Shown: positions 26,366 through 37,264 of the stretch, piece by piece
Numbering within the stretch: the stretch's first letter is position 1
Layout: each line of letters begins with the position of its first letter
NCBI RefSeq assembly: GCF_963924675.1
Contig: NC_089232.1
Span: forward strand, 55,325,229-55,389,228
Direction of reading: 5' to 3'
Length of the DNA: 64,000 bases
DNA from: Phocoena phocoena
Taxonomy: Eukaryota; Chordata; Mammalia; Artiodactyla; Phocoenidae
Program-made: the position numbers and the translations under genes
Notes under the pieces: model-generated
What the model was told of the DNA's origin: nothing
Databases searched by the model: none
Seen by the model: only the letters and a program-made list of their open reading frames with translations

Positions 26366-26689
26366 TAACATTCTTTATTTTAAAGTCTATTTTAACTGAT
26401 ATGAGTATTGCTACTCCCACTTTCTTTTGATTTCCATTTGCATGGAATATCTTTTTCCATTCCCTCACTTTCAATCTGTATGTGTCCCTAGGTCTGAAGT
26501 GGGTCTCTTGTAGACAGCATATAGACGGGTCTTGTTTTTGTATCCATTCAGCAAGCCTGTGTCTTTTGGTTGGAGCATTTAATCCATTCACCTTTAAGGT
26601 AATTATCAATATGTATATTCCTATGACCATTTTCTTAATTGTTTTGGGTTTGTTTTTGTTAGTCCTTTTCTTCTCCTGTGTTTCCCACT

Positions 26690-27595
26690 TAGAGAAGTTC
26701 CTTTTGCATTTGTTGTAGAGCCAGTTTGGTGGTGCTGAATTCTCTTAGCTTTTGCTTGTCTGTAAAGCTTTTGATTTCTCCATCAAACCTAAATGAGATC
26801 CTTGCCGGGTAGAGTAAACCTTGGTTGTAGGTTCTTCCCTTTCATCACTTTAAGTATATCATGCCACTCCCTTCTGGCTTGTAGAGTTTCTGCTGAGAAA
26901 TCAGCTGTTAACCTTATGGGAGTTCCCTTGTATGTTCTTTGTCATTTTTCTCTTGCTGCTTTCAATAATTTTTCTTTGTCTTTAATTTTTGCAAGTTTGA
27001 TTACTATGTGTCTCAGTGTGTTTCTCCTTGGGTTTATCCTGTATGGGACTCTCTGTGCTTCCTGGACTTGAGTGGCTATTTTCTTTCCCATGTTAGGGAA
27101 GTTTTCGACTATAATCTCTTGAAATATTTTCTCGGGTCCTTTCTCTCTCTCTTCTCCTTCTGGGACCCCTATAATGCGAATGTTGTTGCATTTAATGTTG
27201 TCCCAGAGGTCTCTTAGGCTGTCTTCATTTCTTTTCATTCTTTCTTCTTTATTCTGTTCTGCAGCAGTGAATTCCACCATTCTGTCTTCCGGGTCACTTA
27301 TCCGTTCTTCTGCCCCAGTTATTGTGCTATTGATTCCTTCTAGTGTAGTTTTCATTTCAGTTATTGTATTGTTCATCTCTGTTTGTGTGTTCTTTAATTC
27401 TTCTACATCTTTGTTAAACATTTCTTGCATCTTCTCGATCTTTGCCTCCATTCTTTTTCCAAGGTCCTGGATCATCTTGACTATCATTATTCTGAATTCT
27501 TTTTCTGGAAGGTTGCCTATCTCCACTTCATTTAGTTGTTCTTCTGGGGTTTTATCTTTTTCCTTCATCTGGTACATAGCCTTCTGACTTTTCAT
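26690..27595 (-). pseudogene. Broken L1 ORF1 (RNA-binding chaperone)
   Basis: A 217-codon open segment starts at 27595 and ends at 26942. It is rich in E and K in its first half, with a heptad-like coiled-coil stretch (NTQTEMNNTITEMKTTLEG), followed by NNIRIIGVPEGEE, typical of the L1 ORF1 RNA-recognition region. The C-terminal part, matching the usual LTADFSAETLQARREW block, continues in a shifted frame to about 26690, so the protein is truncated. In living L1s this protein binds L1 RNA as a trimer. Confidence 0.88.
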
Positions 27596-27708
27596 CTTGT
27601 CTATCTTTCTGTGAATGTGGTTTTTGTTCCACAGGCTGCAGGATTGTAGTTCTTCTTGCTTCTGCTGTCTGCCCTCTGGTGGGTGAGGCTATCTAACCAG
27701 TAATTTTT

Positions 27709-28245
27709 GATAGTACTAAATACTACTATACTATAGCCAAAGGCACCCCTGAGGAGATGACATCTGACTGAACCCTGAAAATTAAAGAGCCAGCCCCCTA
27801 AGATTTGGGCAAAGATGTTCCAGGAGAAGGAATGGCTGTTACAAAGGGCCTGAGGCAGAAACAAGGAATAGAAAGACTAGGGCGGCTGGAGCATAGTAAG
27901 CAGGGGTAGAGTGACAGGAGCTGAGGTTGGAGAGGCGGGCAGGGGCTGGTGCAGACACCACTGCAGGCCTGTGCATTTTATTCTGTATGCAATGGAAAGC
28001 TGTCAGTGGTTTTACGCAAGGAAATGACAGGATCTGATTTGTGTTATTAAAGGCCCATTTGGGCTTCTGTGTGAAGAAGAGACAAGAGAGGGATGAGAAG
28101 TGGAGACAGGGAGTCAGTTCAGAGGCTCCTGCAGAGTCCAAGCAGGAGATGACAGAAACTGTGGATGGAAAGAAGGACAGGGTCCAGGATACATACTGGA
28201 GGGAGACTTGGGACTTGATGGATTAGATCTAGGGGGGAGCAAAAG
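27709..28245 (+). repeat. Ancient interspersed repeat (L2-like)
   Basis: Phrases such as GATGTTCCAGGAGAAGGAATGG, AAAGGGCCTGAGGCAG, GGCCTGTGCATTTTATTCTG and GACAGGATCTGATTTGTG occur in this order in many mammalian copies. I attribute it to an old LINE-derived repeat but am unsure of the family. The 5.3 kb L1 inserted into its 5' side. Confidence 0.55.
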
Positions 28246-28637
28246 GGGACCATAAAAGCTGCCACCTAAGCTTTTCACTTAGAATCCAGGTGAATGGACG
28301 AAAGGACCATTTGTGGGATGGGAAAGACAAGGGGAGAAGCAGGTTTGGGAGGGGGAAAAAAATCAAGTGTTGTGCTTTGGATGAGTCACTCAAGTGGAGA
28401 TGGCAAGTGTGCTGATGGAGAGGGCTGGGCTTTGTACAAAGGCATGGAGAAGTATCTATTAACTTTATCCCCAGGCCTGTTTAAATGATTGGATACTGCC
28501 TTTTCCTTCTTAAAGGAATACTCATTAAGAAATGTGAAAAATCAGTCATCGATGTAAAATGATACTTTGTACAATAACAGTTGCACAAGTCGAGACCCCT
28601 TTTGGTTACAAGTGAGAAACCCTTAACTGGCCAAATG
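28246..28637. other. Intergenic unique sequence
   Basis: No gene or repeat recognised. Confidence 0.4.
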
Positions 28638-28647
28638 CAAAGGGGCA

Positions 28648-29029
28648 CTTTTTTTAATACATACATTTATTTATTTTATTTTTGGCTGCATTGGGTCTTC
28701 GTTGCTGTGTGCAGGAGTTGCAGCGAGCAGGGGCTACTCTTTTTTGCAGTGCACCGGCTTCTCACTGCGGTGGTTTCTCTTGTTGCGGAGCACAGTCTCT
28801 AGGCACACGGGCTTCAGTAGTTGTGGCTTGCGGGCTCAGTAGTTGTGGCTCACAGGCTCAGGAGTTGTGGCTCGTGGGCTCTAGAGCGCAGGCTCAGTAG
28901 TTGTGGCGAACGAGCTTAGTTGCTGCACAGCGTGTGGGATCTTCCTGTACCAGGGCTTGAACCCGGCTTGAACCCGTGTCCCCTGCATTGGCAGGCGGAT
29001 TCTTAACCACTGCGCCACCAGGGAAGCCC
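28648..29029 (-). mobile_element. Long CHR-1-like SINE, antisense
   Basis: The complement of the long CHR SINE, with TTTATTTATTTTATTTTTGGC at the tail side and CCACCAGGGAAGCCC at the head. The target duplication CAAAGGGGCA lies at 28638-28647 and 29030-29039. It carries a small internal tandem duplication (GGCTTGAACCC twice near 28950-28975). Confidence 0.92.
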
Positions 29030-29039
29030 CAAAGGGGCA

Positions 29040-29530
29040 ATTTTTTAGCTTGAACATTCAAACCACAGAAAGAGAACTGATGAAGCCAGTCGTTTAGAAT
29101 CAGACTCAAACACTTGCCGACCTCTTTATCTCCCTGCTTCGCATTAAATGTAGCCTTTGTTCTCCCAGGCCAAATAGCTCAACTAGAAAGATATCTGGGA
29201 GCTGCAGGAAGCTCTGGATTTATATTCTTTATGTTTCTAAACAGAAAGAAAAAAAGTCTCCTCCCAGATAGCTCAAGATAGAAACATCCCATGGAAGGAC
29301 TCTGGTAGGTTTTGAGTCACATGCCCGTCTCTGAAAGGGGAAATAGGAGCTGGGAAGATAATAACAAAATCTACGGTACAATGTCTTTTTTCTGAAAACA
29401 GAACTAAGAATCGTAGCATTAAAAGAGATCTTAGAAGCCTCACCAACCCTTCAACCAATGCAAGATTCTCTTCTACTACATTACAGCTTCAGTTTAATCA
29501 CTTTTAAAGTTGGGAAGCACGCTCCTTCAC
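29040..29530. other. Intergenic unique sequence
   Basis: No gene or repeat recognised. Confidence 0.4.
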
Positions 29531-29860
29531 CAGGAAACCCATCCCATTTCTCAACATTGCTAATCATTTTAAAAGTAAATTTGCTTCCTTGTCATCATCG
29601 CCCATGGGCTATAGTTTTTTTGGGGTTTTTTTGGTTTGTTTTTTAATATTTACTTATTTATTAATTTGGCTGCCCCAGGTCTTTGCTGCAGCATGCAGGA
29701 AACCCATCCCATTTCTCAACATTGCTAATCATTTTAAAAGTAAATTTGCTTCCTTGTCATCATCGCCCATGGGCTATAGTTTTTTTGGGGTTTTTTTGGT
29801 TTGTTTTTTAATATTTACTTATTTATTAATTTGGCTGCCCCAGGTCTTCGCTGCAGCATG
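29531..29860 (+). repeat. 165-bp tandem duplication, two copies
   Basis: Units 29531-29695 and 29696-29860 differ at one base that I can see (CTTTGCTG versus CTTCGCTG). Both units and the following sequence begin CAGGA, a 5-bp microhomology at the junctions. Each unit joins local flank to the tail and part of the body of an antisense SINE, so the duplication came after that SINE insertion. Confidence 0.93.
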
Positions 29861-29946
29861 CAGGATCTAGTTCCCAGACCAGGGATGGAACCCAGGTCCC
29901 CTGCATAGGGAGCATGGAGTCTTAACCACTGGACCACCAGGGAAGT
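29780..29946 (-). mobile_element. Short CHR-2-like SINE, antisense
   Basis: T-rich tail, then GGCTGCCCCAGGTCTTCGC, and the head CCACTGGACCACCAGGGAAG. The target duplication is GCCCATGGGCTATAG at 29765-29779 and the diverged CGCCATGGGCTGTAG at 29947-29961. A truncated second copy lies in the upstream duplicated unit. Confidence 0.85.
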
Positions 29947-29961
29947 CGCCATGGGCTGTAG

Positions 29962-30500
29962 TTCTAAGTTCATGTTCTTCCCTCTAGGTCAAGACTGAAT
30001 ATATCTACTCCTTTCATGAATATCTGAAAGCAAGTCATATAACTGTCTTCAGCTCGTCTTCTCTGGGATCCATATTCCTTGGAGTTTCAACTGTAGTCAT
30101 CATGGATGGCTTAGTGTTATGGGAAGTAAGAGGGGCATCTGGATCATTAAGGTCAGGGGTTGTCAAGGACTCTGTGGGGAAAGGCAGGAAACCAACAGAA
30201 GAGGGGAACGATCCTCACCCCACCAGGCTCGCCCCCAGCATGAACTCCACCCCAGCTGCCTGCCTCTGCTCCCAAGGGGCCCACCAGACAGCAAGGAGCA
30301 TAGAAACACTTAAAGAGAATTCAGATTTACAGTTTATGTTAAAAAGAAGAAAAAAATAGGTAGGAGAAAATAAAAATAAATTTAGAAGAAAAAAGGGAAA
30401 GAAGGCTAAGAGCAAATGAATGAAAAGACTAGGTATGGAGGGAAGGGTGTAATGAAAGTTTTAAAGAGAAGGAATCAACTCATTAACCAGAGTATTTAAA
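29962..30500. other. Intergenic unique sequence
   Basis: No gene recognised. A-rich toward the 3' side (about 30330-30480). Confidence 0.4.
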
Positions 30501-30513
30501 AGAATGTAACAGT

Positions 30514-30858
30514 TAAGGGGCTTCCCTGGCGGCGCAGTGGTTAAGAATCTGTGTGCCAATGCAGGGAACATGGGTTCAAGCCCTGGACTGGGAAGATCCC
30601 ACATGCCGCGGAGCAACTAAGCCCATGTGCCACAACTACTGAGCCTGCTCTCTAGAAGCCACCAGCCACAACTAATGAGCCCACATGCCACAACTACTGA
30701 AGCCCGCATGCCTAGAGCCCGTGCTCTGCAACAAGAGAAGCTACTGCAGTGAGAAGCCCAGGCACCGCGACAAGAGTGGCCCCTGCTCATTGCAACTAGA
30801 GAAAGCTCACCGCAGCAACGAAGACCCAACACAGCCAAAAATAAATAAATAAATAAAT
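30514..30858 (+). mobile_element. Long CHR-1-like SINE
   Basis: GGCTTCCCTGGCGGCGCAG at 30519, body with CACAACTACTGAGCCTGC, ending CAGCCAAAAATAAATAAATAAA. The outer duplication AGAATGTAACAGT (30501-30513) recurs with two changes as AGAACATAACAGT at 31099-31111, beyond the following antisense SINE. That indicates this SINE came first and its tail was later invaded. Confidence 0.9.
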
Positions 30859-31069
30859 TTTTTTTTTTTTTTTTTTTTTTCAGTATGCGGGCCTCTCACT
30901 GTTGTGGCCTCTCCCGTTGCGGAGCACAGGCTCCGGACGCGCAGGCTCAGTGGCCATGGCTCACAGGCCCAGTGCTCTGCGGCATGTGGGATCTTCCCGG
31001 ACCGGGGCACGAACCTGTGTCCCCTACATCGGCAGGCGGACTCTCAACCACTTCACCACCAGGGAAGCC
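30859..31069 (-). mobile_element. CHR-type SINE nested in another SINE tail
   Basis: Antisense short CHR SINE whose T run (about 30858-30880) meets the A-rich tail of the SINE at 30514-30858, giving a tail-to-tail inverted pair. The head reads CACCACCAGGGAAGCCC at about 31053-31069. Confidence 0.9.
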
Positions 31070-31111
31070 CAATAAAAATAATTTTTTTTTAAAAAAAGAG
31101 AACATAACAGT

Positions 31112-32700
31112 CCTAAACATGTATACAGCCAATAACAGAGCTTCCAGCAACATGAAGGAGGAAAAGATAGAACTAAAAGATAGAAAAACCTATCATTGCA
31201 GTCGGTTATTTTCATGCCCTTCTCTCAGTGACAGACAGAACAAGCAGGCAGAAAAATCAACGGTATAGAAGGCTTGAAGAGCCCTATAAGCCAACTTGAT
31301 ATAATTGACATTGACGGAGCACACTGTCCAGCAACGGCACAGTATACACTCTCTTCCAGTGCATCAGGATCAGATGAAAAGCAGGAAGACAATAAAGAAA
31401 AACCAATGAAACCCAAAACTAGATATTTGAAAAGATAAATAAAAGTGGAAAACATCTTCTGAGACTGATCGGGGTGGGGAGGGAACCATAAATTACCAAT
31501 ATCAGAAATTAAAGGGGAAAGCACTACAGATCCTAAAGACAAGAAGGGAATATTATGAATAACTTTATGCTAATAAATTCAATAACTTTAACGAAATACA
31601 CAAATTTCTTGAAAGACACAAAGTACCAAAGCTCACTCAAGAATAAATAGGTAACTTGCATAGCCCCCAAATCTATTTAAAAAATTCAATTTGTAGGGTT
31701 TTAAAGAGAAAACTTCCTACAAAGAAAACTGCAGGTCCACAGTGCTTCACCAGTGAGTCCTGCCAAATATTTAAGGAAGAAATAATACATTTCAATACTG
31801 AAAACAACAAAACATTGCTTAAAGAAATTAAAGCCCTAAATAAGTGGAGACATGTGTAACTTGCTTATAGAATCAGAAGAGTCAATATCGTTAAAGAGGC
31901 AATTCTCCTCAAATGGATCAATACCTTCAACAGAATTCTTGTAAAAATCCCAGGATATTTTCATAGAAATTGGCAAACTGACCCTAAAGTTTATTTATAT
32001 ATATATAGCATTATGTGTGGATTACTATAATCATATAATTGAATCATGATTCATACAAATTATATGATTATAGTAATCCACACATAACACCACACTGACA
32101 TATAGCTCAACAGAATAGAATAAGAGTCCAACAAAAGACCCACACAGCTAAGGTCAATTCATTTTTGACAATGTGTTAAGGCAATTCAATCAGGAAAGGA
32201 TAGGCTTTTCAAAAAATGGTGCCAGAATTGGATACCCATATACAAAAAAAGAAAAATTTAGACCTCTAACTCACATCATATACAAAAGTTAACTCCTAAA
32301 TGTAAGAGCTAAAACACAGAATAAAATCTTGGTGACATTGGGTTAGGCAAAAATTTCTTAGATGTAACACCAAAAGTATCATCCATAATGGAAAAAAATT
32401 GTATAAATTGAACTTTATCAAAATTTAAAAGCTTGCTTTTCAACAGACACCATTAAGAAAATGAAAATTCAAACCACAAACTGGGAGAAATTATTTACAA
32501 AACATACCTCCAACATAGGAATTATATCTAGAATAGACAAAAACTCTTATAACTCAATAATGAAAAGACAAACAACCCCATAAAAGACAGACAAAAGATT
32601 TGAATGGACAATTCACCAAAGAAGATATCTGAATATCTAATAAGCACTAGAAAAGCTACTCAGCATCATTCAGGCAGTTCATTGTATGTCAAATACTTAA
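31112..32700 (+). mobile_element. Old L1 LINE fragment, sense
   Basis: A diverged ORF2 region of L1 in sense orientation. Recognisable pieces include CAGATGAAAAGCAGGAAG, TCCTGCCAAATATTTAAGG, CAACAGAATAGAATAAGAGTCC and AAAGATTTGAATGGACAATTC. Stops are frequent. It contains the perfect inverted repeat at 32011-32087. Confidence 0.8.
32011..32087. repeat. Perfect 30-bp inverted repeat
   Basis: Arms 32011-32040 and 32058-32087 are exact reverse complements around a 17-nt spacer, which itself holds the 12-bp palindrome GAATCATGATTC. It sits in an old L1. The right arm looks like the L1-derived sequence and the left arm its inverted copy. Confidence 0.93.
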
Positions 32701-33765
32701 AAAAAAAAAGCTGTAAAATTAAAAAAACTAATTGGTCACCTTTGGGAGTTGTTAGAGCATCAATTCATTATTCTAAAGACTAGCAGAAAAAGGAAAAGAG
32801 TCCAGGAATATTACCTGGTCTTTTCTATGTGAATTGTGCTTTAGGAAAACCAAACAGTCGATGGGAAAAGGGGGTTTTTAAGAATGACAGTTATAAATAC
32901 AGAAGGAATAATTGAATTAGAAAACCCTTGTTGAGTAATCCTTAATACAATAATAAATCTACACAAGGAGCATCAACAGATGCTAAAACCATTAGGTTAG
33001 AGGCTGATGTGGCATTTTGTAATGGATGGACCAGACTGACCACATCTGAAATCACCAGTAAAATTAACATCAGTAAAAGTGGAACAACCAGACATGATGT
33101 ACTTTCTCTCTTGTGATACAATAGTATATAGTACCACCCACAATCTATTTTTGCAAAAAGAAAAAATTGCATCTTAATATTACCAAGCTTCTAGATCTAA
33201 TTGTCAGGGGGGGACTGAAGAACTTGTGAAAGGATTCCTTGAGGATGGAATTAGCCAAATTCTGTGGGAGATTCTATAGATCAATAAATATCAAAAAAGG
33301 GAGTGGGTAATTGGTAAGAAATTTGAAAGATATATTGATTGAATGTAATGTATGGACCTTGTTTGGATCTCGATTCAAACCAACCAACCATAAAAATATC
33401 TTTCAGAGATAAGTGTGGACATTTGAACACAGACGAGGTGTTAGATGATGCAGAGTTTCTATTATTACTCTTGTTAGGTGTACTAATGGTACTATGGTTA
33501 TGCTCTTTTTAAAAGTGGTTACCTGTTGGGTATACATACTGAGGTATTTACAAGTTAAATTAAACCATAGCTGGGGTTTCCTTTAAAATATTCTGGTGAC
33601 AGTGCTAGGGTAGGGGAGAATGTTGTGGGAACGAGATAGAAGAAAAAACGTTGACAATTCTTGAAAGTAGTAATGGATGGATACAGGGTGGTTAAATATA
33701 CTATTTTCTCTATTTTGGGTATGTTTGAAATTTTCCATAACAAAGAACTGGAGTTTTGTTTTGCT
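32701..33765 (+). repeat. Ancient interspersed repeat, family unresolved
   Basis: The end, with AAATATACTATTTTCTCTATTTTGGG and TGTTTGAAATTTTCCATAAC, and the middle, with CCTTGTTTGGATCTCGATTC, recur in many mammalian genomes. I cannot name the family. No coding capacity. Confidence 0.5.
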
Positions 33766-34069
33766 GAATTTTAAATGGGCTGTGTTCCCCTCAGGCTGAC
33801 TTCAACATGAGTATTCCCTACCTTGATCCACACAGTCAACGTAGGTCACAAATGATAGAAATGAGTCAGGGGTTAAGAAAACAGCAAAGCAAGCAGCTGG
33901 TACCCACCTCTGCGAGGATTAATGGAGAGTGGTAGGACCACGGCAAACGAAAGATCACCTGCCCATCCAAAGGGGGCAGCCAATGTTGCCATGTGGGAAT
34001 AAGGGCCCGAGATGGCCAAGTCTTCTAATTTTTCATTAGAAACTTGAAATCTAGGCATTTCAGTAAAAC
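33766..34069. other. Intergenic unique sequence
   Basis: No gene or repeat recognised. Confidence 0.4.
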
Positions 34070-34205
34070 CTCCCAATATGCAGGCAAATGATTTTTAAAA
34101 ATTTAAACACTTGCAAGTCAGTGCTAGAAAGCCAAACAAAACCTGTCTGGAGGCTAGATTTGTTCCACAGACTGTTGTTTTGTGATCTCTGACACCACAC
34201 CATGT
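34070..34205 (-). repeat. Probable hAT-type DNA transposon relic
   Basis: CAGGCAAATGATTTTTAAAAA, then GCCAAACAAAACCTGTCTGGAGGC and GTTCCACAGACTGTTGTTTTG, resemble old nonautonomous hAT elements. The ends are not clear. Confidence 0.45.
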
Positions 34206-35450
34206 AATGCATTATATAGTAATGCATTAATAATTGGCTGACATTCTTAACAGTTGAATCACGCGGCCAGGACAACTGAGGTTGTGCATATCTGAAATGC
34301 CTAGATTCTTTATATGCAAACAGCTGTCAAGCCAGGCACGCCCCACACTGAACTCAGAACTGAACACAGGCTTACAGCTATCTCCATCAAATTGCATCTC
34401 GTCATTTGTCAAAAACATTTGTCCCTGGATTGGCTCCACTCTTCCTCGAAATTCTACTGAATTTGCACTCCCTTCCAGCTTTGTATCACATACAGTTTTA
34501 ATAAGCCCATCTAAAGCCATCTACAAAGCTAATGTCAACCTGTGTGCATAGTTCAATAGAGTTCAACAGATTTCAACGGATAGGTAGGTCAGGCTTGTCT
34601 CCTGCTAGATGTATACAGCTGTTCAGCTATAACTTCAACCTACCTTCTGAGTTCATCCACCTCATATTTACCCGTCTTCCTCCTTAAAGCCACCATTCAT
34701 TGCATATAGGCCTAATCCACTAGTTTTGTGGTGACAGGAATGCCACCTCCTTACACCTGTATATGGAGTACTTTATGGTTTTTATAGCATGTTCCCATAA
34801 TTTTCTGATTTGATCTTTATCACCCATCACAACCTTTAAAAATCCTATCAACCTCACATTAAGACATTGATCTACAAATCTGCCAGTGGTCTATTTGTTT
34901 GTTTATAATCCACTAATAATCTATCTGGTGATTTCCAGATTAAATAGAGCAAGGACAACTATTGATAATTTAGCTTCTTACCTTCCCACTTGACCATCTC
35001 ACCAAAAAAGAGTTCTCCAAACCACCACCATTCCAGCAATAACCTGTAGGGACAGAAACAATATTGAAGAGGAAGAATGTTCTAACCATGAGAGTTGACA
35101 GAAAGTGGAATGCATCATCTTGTGAAGAAATGACATTTTGATGCTAGAACTTTTCAAATAGGAGCTAGGGTTTTGCAGAAGAGACTCCAACATGGATAGC
35201 GAGTTGGGCAGAATGATCTTTCATTCATGCATTTCTGTCCACGTGAGGAAACTGCTCCGTGCTCAGCTCTTGGCTGAGCTCTTGGAAATATCTTACCAGT
35301 TCTTGCAGTGATAACCTCTCAAGGTTAAAAACATACACTTGGCAAGGGTGACTGTTTTTATGCTTTGTACATTTTAAAATTAATTCCCTTTTAAAAAGCA
35401 GTTTTCAGCAAATGTTTTTAAAATGCCAACCTTTTCTCCATTGTTCAAAA
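34206..35450. other. Intergenic unique sequence
   Basis: No gene is supported. A 97-codon minus-strand frame (34227-34520) has no recognisable motif. The rest is AT-rich and repeat-poor to my eye. Confidence 0.4.
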
Positions 35451-35454
35451 TTGG

Positions 35455-35850
35455 GAAGAATCCATATAATGGAATATAATTCAGCCATAAAAAAGAAATG
35501 AAGCACCAATACAAGGTAGGATGTGGATGAATCTTGAAAACATTAGGATAACTGAAAGAAGCCAGTCACAAAAGGCCACATATTACATGATTCCATTCAT
35601 ATGAAAGCCCAGAATAGGTAAATGTAGATACAGAAAGTAGATTAGTGGTTATTTAGGGGTAGGGTGAGATGATAGCTAAAGGATACAGGATTTTCTGTTG
35701 AGTTGATGAAAATGTTCTAAAATTGACTGTGGTGATGGTTGCACATATCTGTGAATGTACTAAAATTCGTTGAATTGTACCCATTTTAAATGGGTGAATT
35801 GTAGGGTATATGAATTATATCTCGATAAACCTGTTTTTTTAAAAAAATTA
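35455..35850 (+). mobile_element. Old L1 3' fragment, sense
   Basis: Contains ATAATGGAATATAATTCAGCC, AAGAAATGAAGCACC, GGATGTGGATGAATCTTG and ACTGTGGTGATGGTTGCAC, the order found at the 3' end of older L1 families, followed by an A-rich end. Confidence 0.8.
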
Positions 35851-36630
35851 AGCAAACTTTTTTTGGTGGGGTTTGGGGATAGATGTTTGCTTCCAGGCTG
35901 GCTAGATTTCTAAAGGGGAGCACTCAACCATCTGCTGAGCGAAAAGATCCGGTTCAGCGAGGAACTGGCAGCCAGGTTGGGTGAGGTGGAAGGATTTTCT
36001 CACATTTCAGGAGGCATGGGGCTCCCCTTTCGGAATCTGGGGCTGGGATTAGCAGCTGAGAAGACAGACAAGAGCTCCACCTTCCACCCACTACCTCCGA
36101 GCTTTCTAGGTCTTGCTTCTCACCGCTCCTGGTAGTATTTCCATCCCAGGAGTTAACTCCTAGCACGCCCATAAAAACAGCTGAAACCACTCTTTCGGGA
36201 AAACACGTCCGGGAGGCCTCTCATCCCAACTAAGCTTGCTCCCTACTTCGCCCCACCTCCTGAGGATGTGGGGCACCCGTCCACCCCCTGACAAAGCGGC
36301 CCCCCTGCCTCAGAATGTTCGAGTGCTGGAAGACTTCAAAACCCAGCTGGCATATTTCCTACTCCCCAGGGGGACTTCTGAACCTGGGGTGTGCAGCAGG
36401 CAGGAAAGGATATCCCTAGAAAACGTCTGTTCTCCCGTCTGCCAGCGAATTCCACCACTCCTGACTGACACCGGGGAGCAGGGGCACAGATAGGGGGAGG
36501 GAAACGCCCAGGCACTTTTCCCAAACTGCAAATCCGCCCAGGGAGGCCTGGAGGCCTGGGTAAGGGAGAAGGGCCCGCGGTCTAGGGGTTCTGCAGATGG
36601 GGGGAAGGCGGCAACGACCAATTATCAGCA
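35851..36630. other. Intergenic sequence rising in GC content
   Basis: No gene recognised. The sequence passes from AT-rich into the GC-rich zone leading to the CpG island. Confidence 0.4.
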
Positions 36631-36722
36631 TTGAGTTGGCCAAAAAGTTCGTTCGGGGTTTCGTTCGCGGTTTTGGTAACGATGTTACGGAAGAACCCGA
36701 ACGAACTTTTTGGCCAACCCAT
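36631..36722. mobile_element. Mariner-type palindromic MITE
   Basis: Terminal inverted repeats GTTGGCCAAAAAGTTCGTTCG (left) and its complement ending TTTTTGGCCAAC (right) flank a short internal part with TGTTACGG. This is the compact mariner-derived element common in cetartiodactyl genomes. It has no transposase. Confidence 0.85.
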
Positions 36723-37254
36723 AGTTAAAAAGGAGGAGAGCGACTGCTTCACTTGAGGCCCTGCGCTGGGCCTCGGGCCCCAGCTCGCGGGAACGGTCGC
36801 CCCGCTCGGGCCCCGACAGCCAGCGCTCACCACGCCGCTCCCGGCCCTGGGTGAGGGGCAGCAGCAAGGAACTGGCGCCGGGAACTCAGGCACGCCCCGT
36901 AGAGAGGGCGCCTGGAATTTTCGATGACGAGGCCCAGGTAGGGTCCCATCACCGGTGCAGCGCCCCGGGACTTCCCGTCCTCATCCCCGGTACCGGGACC
37001 CGGGACTATGCCGTTAAAGGAAATGCCTAGGAAGAGGGAGCAGCAGGTAAACGTACGGGTTCGGGCGGCTGGACGGTGCACTGCGCGGGGGCAACAAGTA
37101 GCTTGGAAAGCGAGTGAGGCGCCAAGGAGAGCGGCTTCCTGCCTGCAGCGAAGCAGGACGTGCAAGCAGAGCAGTGAGAGACAGGAACTGAGGAGACTAA
37201 AGAGAGACTGACTCGTTCCCTTGAGCAAGGTGGTAAAAGGGGGTGCGGGTATCC

Positions 37255-37258
37255 AAAA
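37255..37258 (-). terminator. Pol III terminator of tRNA-Ile
   Basis: TTTT on the minus strand six bases beyond the tRNA 3' end, the usual RNA polymerase III stop. A second TTTT lies at 37235-37238. Confidence 0.75.
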
Positions 37259-37264
37259 GGGTCA

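Larger units (their letters stand above)
22550..26630 (-). pseudogene. Broken L1 ORF2 (endonuclease / reverse transcriptase)
   Basis: Reading the minus strand, the first open segment starts near 26630 with the endonuclease-type sequence containing LKVNGLNAPTKRHRLAEW and CCLQETHF. A SINE at 26164-26365 splits this domain. Later segments show [17 protein letters not shown], then [12 protein letters not shown] and the catalytic reverse-transcriptase motif FADDM. The C-terminal part shows IYTMEYY near 22710. Stops and frame changes separate the segments (for example around 25090 and 24590), so no full protein can be made. Confidence 0.9.
22366..27697 (-). mobile_element. Near-full-length L1 LINE, antisense, inactive
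   Basis: A 5.3 kb L1 read on the minus strand: end of the 5' UTR (about 27600-27697), ORF1 (about 26690-27595), ORF2 (about 22550-26630), then the 3' UTR and A tail (T run at about 22361-22368). An 11-bp target duplication CAGTAATTTTT lies at 22355-22365 and 27698-27708, giving the boundaries. The host site is an older repeat that resumes at 27709. A SINE interrupts the endonuclease region, a poly(A) insertion lies near the end of ORF2, and both ORFs carry stops or frameshifts, so it is dead. Confidence 0.93.

Noticed and set aside
22709..27595. Open frames of up to 242 codons with reverse transcriptase-like motifs
   Set aside because: They are fragments of a dead L1 (FADDM motif, ORF1 coiled coil), bounded by a target duplication, and not a host gene.
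34227..34520. 97-codon minus-strand frame
   Set aside because: No known motif, no splice context, and it neighbours a transposon relic. It is most likely a chance frame.
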